Shown here: piece by piece, positions 4,279 to 6,071 of the stretch
Layout of the letters: every line of letters starts with the position of its first letter
Numbering within the stretch: position 1 is the first letter of the stretch
Program-made: the position numbers and the translations under genes
Notes under the pieces: generated by a model
What the model was told of the DNA's origin: nothing
Seen by the model: only the letters and a program-made list of their open reading frames with translations
The model's database searches: none
From: Streptomyces lilacinus
GTDB taxonomy: Bacteria; Actinomycetota; Actinomycetes; Streptomycetales; Streptomycetaceae
DNA length: 6,071 nucleotides
Direction of reading: 5' to 3'
Assembly (NCBI GenBank): GCA_000715685.1
Contig: KL569492.1
Coordinates: 18,251-24,321 of the forward strand

Positions 4279-6071
4279 TCAGTTGAGCAGGCCCGGGCGG
4301 CGGGGGAAGCGGTGCTGCTCGAGCGCGGTGGCGAGGGCGTCGGCGAGGTCCTGGGGCGAGGCGGTGCCGTTGCTGGTGAGGATGCCGTAGTCGGGGGCGG
4401 AGTCGCCGAGGACCACGGCCTCGGGCAGCTTCGCCTCGGTGAGCAGGCGGGTGCCCTCGCCGAAGGCGGCCACGGGCTTGCCGTGCCGGTAGGCCTCCTC
4501 GACGAACCGCACGGACGCCGGGTCGGCGGCCAGCGCGGCGACGGCCTCCTTGCCGTCGGCGACGAGGACGGCGTCGTAGAGGACGGAGGCCATGGTCGGC
4601 AGGGCCCGGTCCACGTCGAGGGTTCCGTTGTCGGCGCCGCGGACGGTGCCGTCCTTGGCCTGTCTCTTATACACATATAAGAGACAGACCTTGCGGGTGC
4701 GGATGCCGGCGCCGCGCAGGTTCTCCTGGCTCAGGGCGGGCGAGGAGGCGGTGGTGATGCCGGCGACGGGCGCCGGGGCGGGCAGGCCGAGCCCGTCGGC
4801 GACCTGTGCCGCGAGGTCCCCGTTGACGTGGGCGAGGTTGCCGACCATGCGCTCGCGCACGGGGACGGAGCCGACCTTGCCGAGTTCGAAGCGGAAGGCC
4901 TCGACGATGTGCCGCCGTTCCCAGTCGGACATGCTGTTCCAGAACAGCGCGGCCTGGCTGTAGTGGTCCTGGAAGCTGTCGCTGCGCACCTTGATCTTCT
5001 CGCCGTCGACGCGCTGCGCGTAGTGCCGGAAGACGCCGGGTCCGCCGCCGGAGCCGGCGTGGGCGGGGCAGCCGCCGCCGAGGGAGTTGGGGAAGTAGTT
5101 GGTGCCGGGGTGGATGACCTGCTGGCCGAAGCCGTCGCGGTGGTTGTGGTGGACGTCGGCGACGGGCCGGTTGACGGGGATCTGGCTAAAGTTGGGGCCG
5201 CCCAGGCGGATCAGCTGGGTGTCGAGGTAGGAGAAGTTGCGGCCCTGGAGCAGCGGGTCGTTGGTGAAGTCGATGCCCGGTACGACGTTGGCGGTGTGGA
5301 AGGCGACCTGCTCGGTCTCGGCGAAGAAGTTCTGCGGGTTGCGGTCGAGGACGAGCCGGCCGACCGGGCGCAGCGGCACCAGCTCCTCGGGGATGATCTT
5401 CGTGGCGTCGAGGAGGTCGAAGTCGAAGGCGAACTCGTCGCTCTCGGGGACCAGCTGCACGCCGAGCTCCCACTCGGGGTACTCGCCGGCCTCGATGGCC
5501 TCCCACAGGTCGCGGCGGTTGAAGTCGGGGTCGCGGCCGGCGGCGATCTGGGCCTCGTCCCAGACGAGGGAGTTGACGCCCAGCTTGGGCTTCCAGTGGA
5601 ACTTCACGAAGGTGCCGCGCCCGTCGGCGGTGACGAAGCGGAAGGTGTGCACGCCGAAGCCCTGCATCATCCGGAAGCTGCGCGGGATGGCGCGGTCGGA
5701 CATCAGCCACATGAGCATGTGGGTGGTCTCCGGCTGCAGGGAGGCGAAGTCCCAGAAGGTGTCGTGGGCGGAGCCGCCGGTGGGCATCTCGTGCTGCGGC
5801 TCCATCTTCACCGCGTGGACGAAGTCGGGGAACTTGACGGCGTCCTGGATGAAGAAGACCGGCATGTTGTTGCCGACCAGGTCGTAATTGCCCTCGCGGG
5901 TGTAGAACTTGGTGGCGAAGCCGCGCACGTCGCGCACGGTGTCGGCGGAGCCGCGCGGGCCCTGCACGGTGGAGAAGCGCACGAAGACGGGCGTGCGGCG
6001 GCCGGCCTCGCCGAGGAAGTCGGCGCAGGTGTACTCGGTCAGCGGCTCGTAGCACTCGAAGTAGCCGTAGG
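4279..6071 (-). CDS. katE: Large-subunit (KatE/HPII-type, clade 2) catalase, 5'-truncated and interrupted by an adapter-like insert
   Basis: Haem catalase converting hydrogen peroxide to water and oxygen in the cytoplasm. About 596 residues are visible; the N-terminus, with the catalytic histidine motif, lies beyond the right edge. The frame stays open to the edge (…YGYFE…[13 protein letters not shown]), so the GTG at 5982 is internal. Visible landmarks are the distal-side VGNNMPVFF (Asn codons at 5866-5871), [26 protein letters not shown], the family-typical [18 protein letters not shown], and the proximal haem-ligand tyrosine in FSYLDTQ (codon 5227-5229). After the haem core comes a C-terminal flavodoxin/DJ-1-like domain (…[12 protein letters not shown]…[11 protein letters not shown]…) that marks the large-subunit type. 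At 4660-4687 this domain is broken: after RTRKV the sequence reads CLLYVYKRQ, encoded by Tn5/Nextera mosaic-end DNA, and about 30-40 expected residues are missing. The frame survives. Family certain; the exact C-terminal sequence is not reliable. Confidence 0.93.
   Translation of the reverse strand, partial: YGYFECYEPLTEYTCADFLGEAGRRTPVFVRFSTVQGPRGSADTVRDVRGFATKFYTREGNYDLVGNNMPVFFIQDAVKFPDFVHAVKMEPQHEMPTGGSAHDTFWDFASLQPETTHMLMWLMSDRAIPRSFRMMQGFGVHTFRFVTADGRGTFVKFHWKPKLGVNSLVWDEAQIAAGRDPDFNRRDLWEAIEAGEYPEWELGVQLVPESDEFAFDFDLLDATKIIPEELVPLRPVGRLVLDRNPQNFFAETEQVAFHTANVVPGIDFTNDPLLQGRNFSYLDTQLIRLGGPNFSQIPVNRPVADVHHNHRDGFGQQVIHPGTNYFPNSLGGGCPAHAGSGGGPGVFRHYAQRVDGEKIKVRSDSFQDHYSQAALFWNSMSDWERRHIVEAFRFELGKVGSVPVRERMVGNLAHVNGDLAAQVADGLGLPAPAPVAGITTASSPALSQENLRGAGIRTRKVCLLYVYKRQAKDGTVRGADNGTLDVDRALPTMASVLYDAVLVADGKEAVAALAADPASVRFVEEAYRHGKPVAAFGEGTRLLTEAKLPEAVVLGDSAPDYGILTSNGTASPQDLADALATALEQHRFPRRPGLLN
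4660..4687. other. Back-to-back Tn5/Nextera mosaic-end palindrome (probable adapter or assembly artefact)
   Basis: CTGTCTCTTATA (4660-4671) and TATAAGAGACAG (4676-4687) are perfect inverted copies around CACA. Read rightward, 4660-4676 is the first 17 nt of the 19-nt Tn5 mosaic end, and 4677-4687 is the last 11 nt of its reverse complement. The element equals the 38-nt Nextera mate-pair junction adapter with its central 10 nt missing. It is the only AT-rich island in the region. No 9-bp target duplication flanks it (gtccttggc on the left, accttgcgg on the right), as a genuine Tn5 insertion would leave. In the catalase frame it encodes CLLYVYKRQ; other frames give MCIRDR and SLIHI, peptides known as signs of Nextera adapter carry-over. 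Confidence 0.95.

Noticed and set aside
3612..4676. A longer version of the HhH gene starting near 4676 with MCIRDR
   Set aside because: MCIRDR is encoded by the mosaic-end adapter, and residues up to 4263 are out-of-frame catalase. The real start is the GTG at 4262.
4660..4687. Natural Tn5-type transposon remnant, or a terminator hairpin
   Set aside because: There is no transposase, no 9-bp target duplication and no flanking element. The hairpin lies mid-gene and its bases match library adapter ends exactly.

Overview
The window is very GC-rich, strongly favours G or C at third codon positions, and encodes an F420-type oxidoreductase, a FabF-type ketosynthase and a CsbD-like stress protein. 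Together these point to an actinomycete, most likely Streptomyces or a close relative. This is inferred from composition and protein families; there is no rRNA or other marker gene in the window.

Layout, left to right. (1) A plus-strand pair: the C-terminal three quarters of a FabF-type beta-ketoacyl-ACP synthase, cut by the window edge, followed 23 bp later by a small SnoaL/NTF2-fold protein. The second gene ends in three imperfect 21-bp direct repeats that place three in-frame amber codons in a row. (2) A converging minus-strand pair: a small CsbD-family protein, then a 302-residue actinobacterial protein of unknown function with a long Arg/Ala/Glu coiled coil, whose best start is a CTG. 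(3) A 150-bp divergent intergenic region. (4) A plus-strand LLM-class F420-dependent oxidoreductase of the G6PDH-like family. (5) A second converging minus-strand pair: a large-subunit (KatE/HPII-type) catalase entering from the right edge, then an HhH-GPD-type DNA glycosylase/endonuclease-like protein 16 bp downstream.

The most important observation concerns sequence quality. At 4660-4687, inside the catalase frame, lies a 28-bp palindrome made of two inverted Tn5/Nextera mosaic-end pieces. It replaces what should be roughly 30-40 residues at the start of the catalase C-terminal flavodoxin/DJ-1-like domain. It keeps the frame open, so an automatic annotator would accept the protein, but the peptide CLLYVYKRQ is adapter-derived. 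The catalase sequence and the physical join at this point should not be trusted without reads.

Functionally the right half suggests an oxidative-stress theme: catalase, a DNA-repair-like gene and a CsbD-like stress protein. The left end is a lipid or polyketide-type ketosynthase with a small partner. I see no mobile element, CRISPR array, RNA gene or clearly new multi-gene system. The most unusual biological features are the repeated stop codons, the probable CTG start and the atypical active site of the HhH protein.
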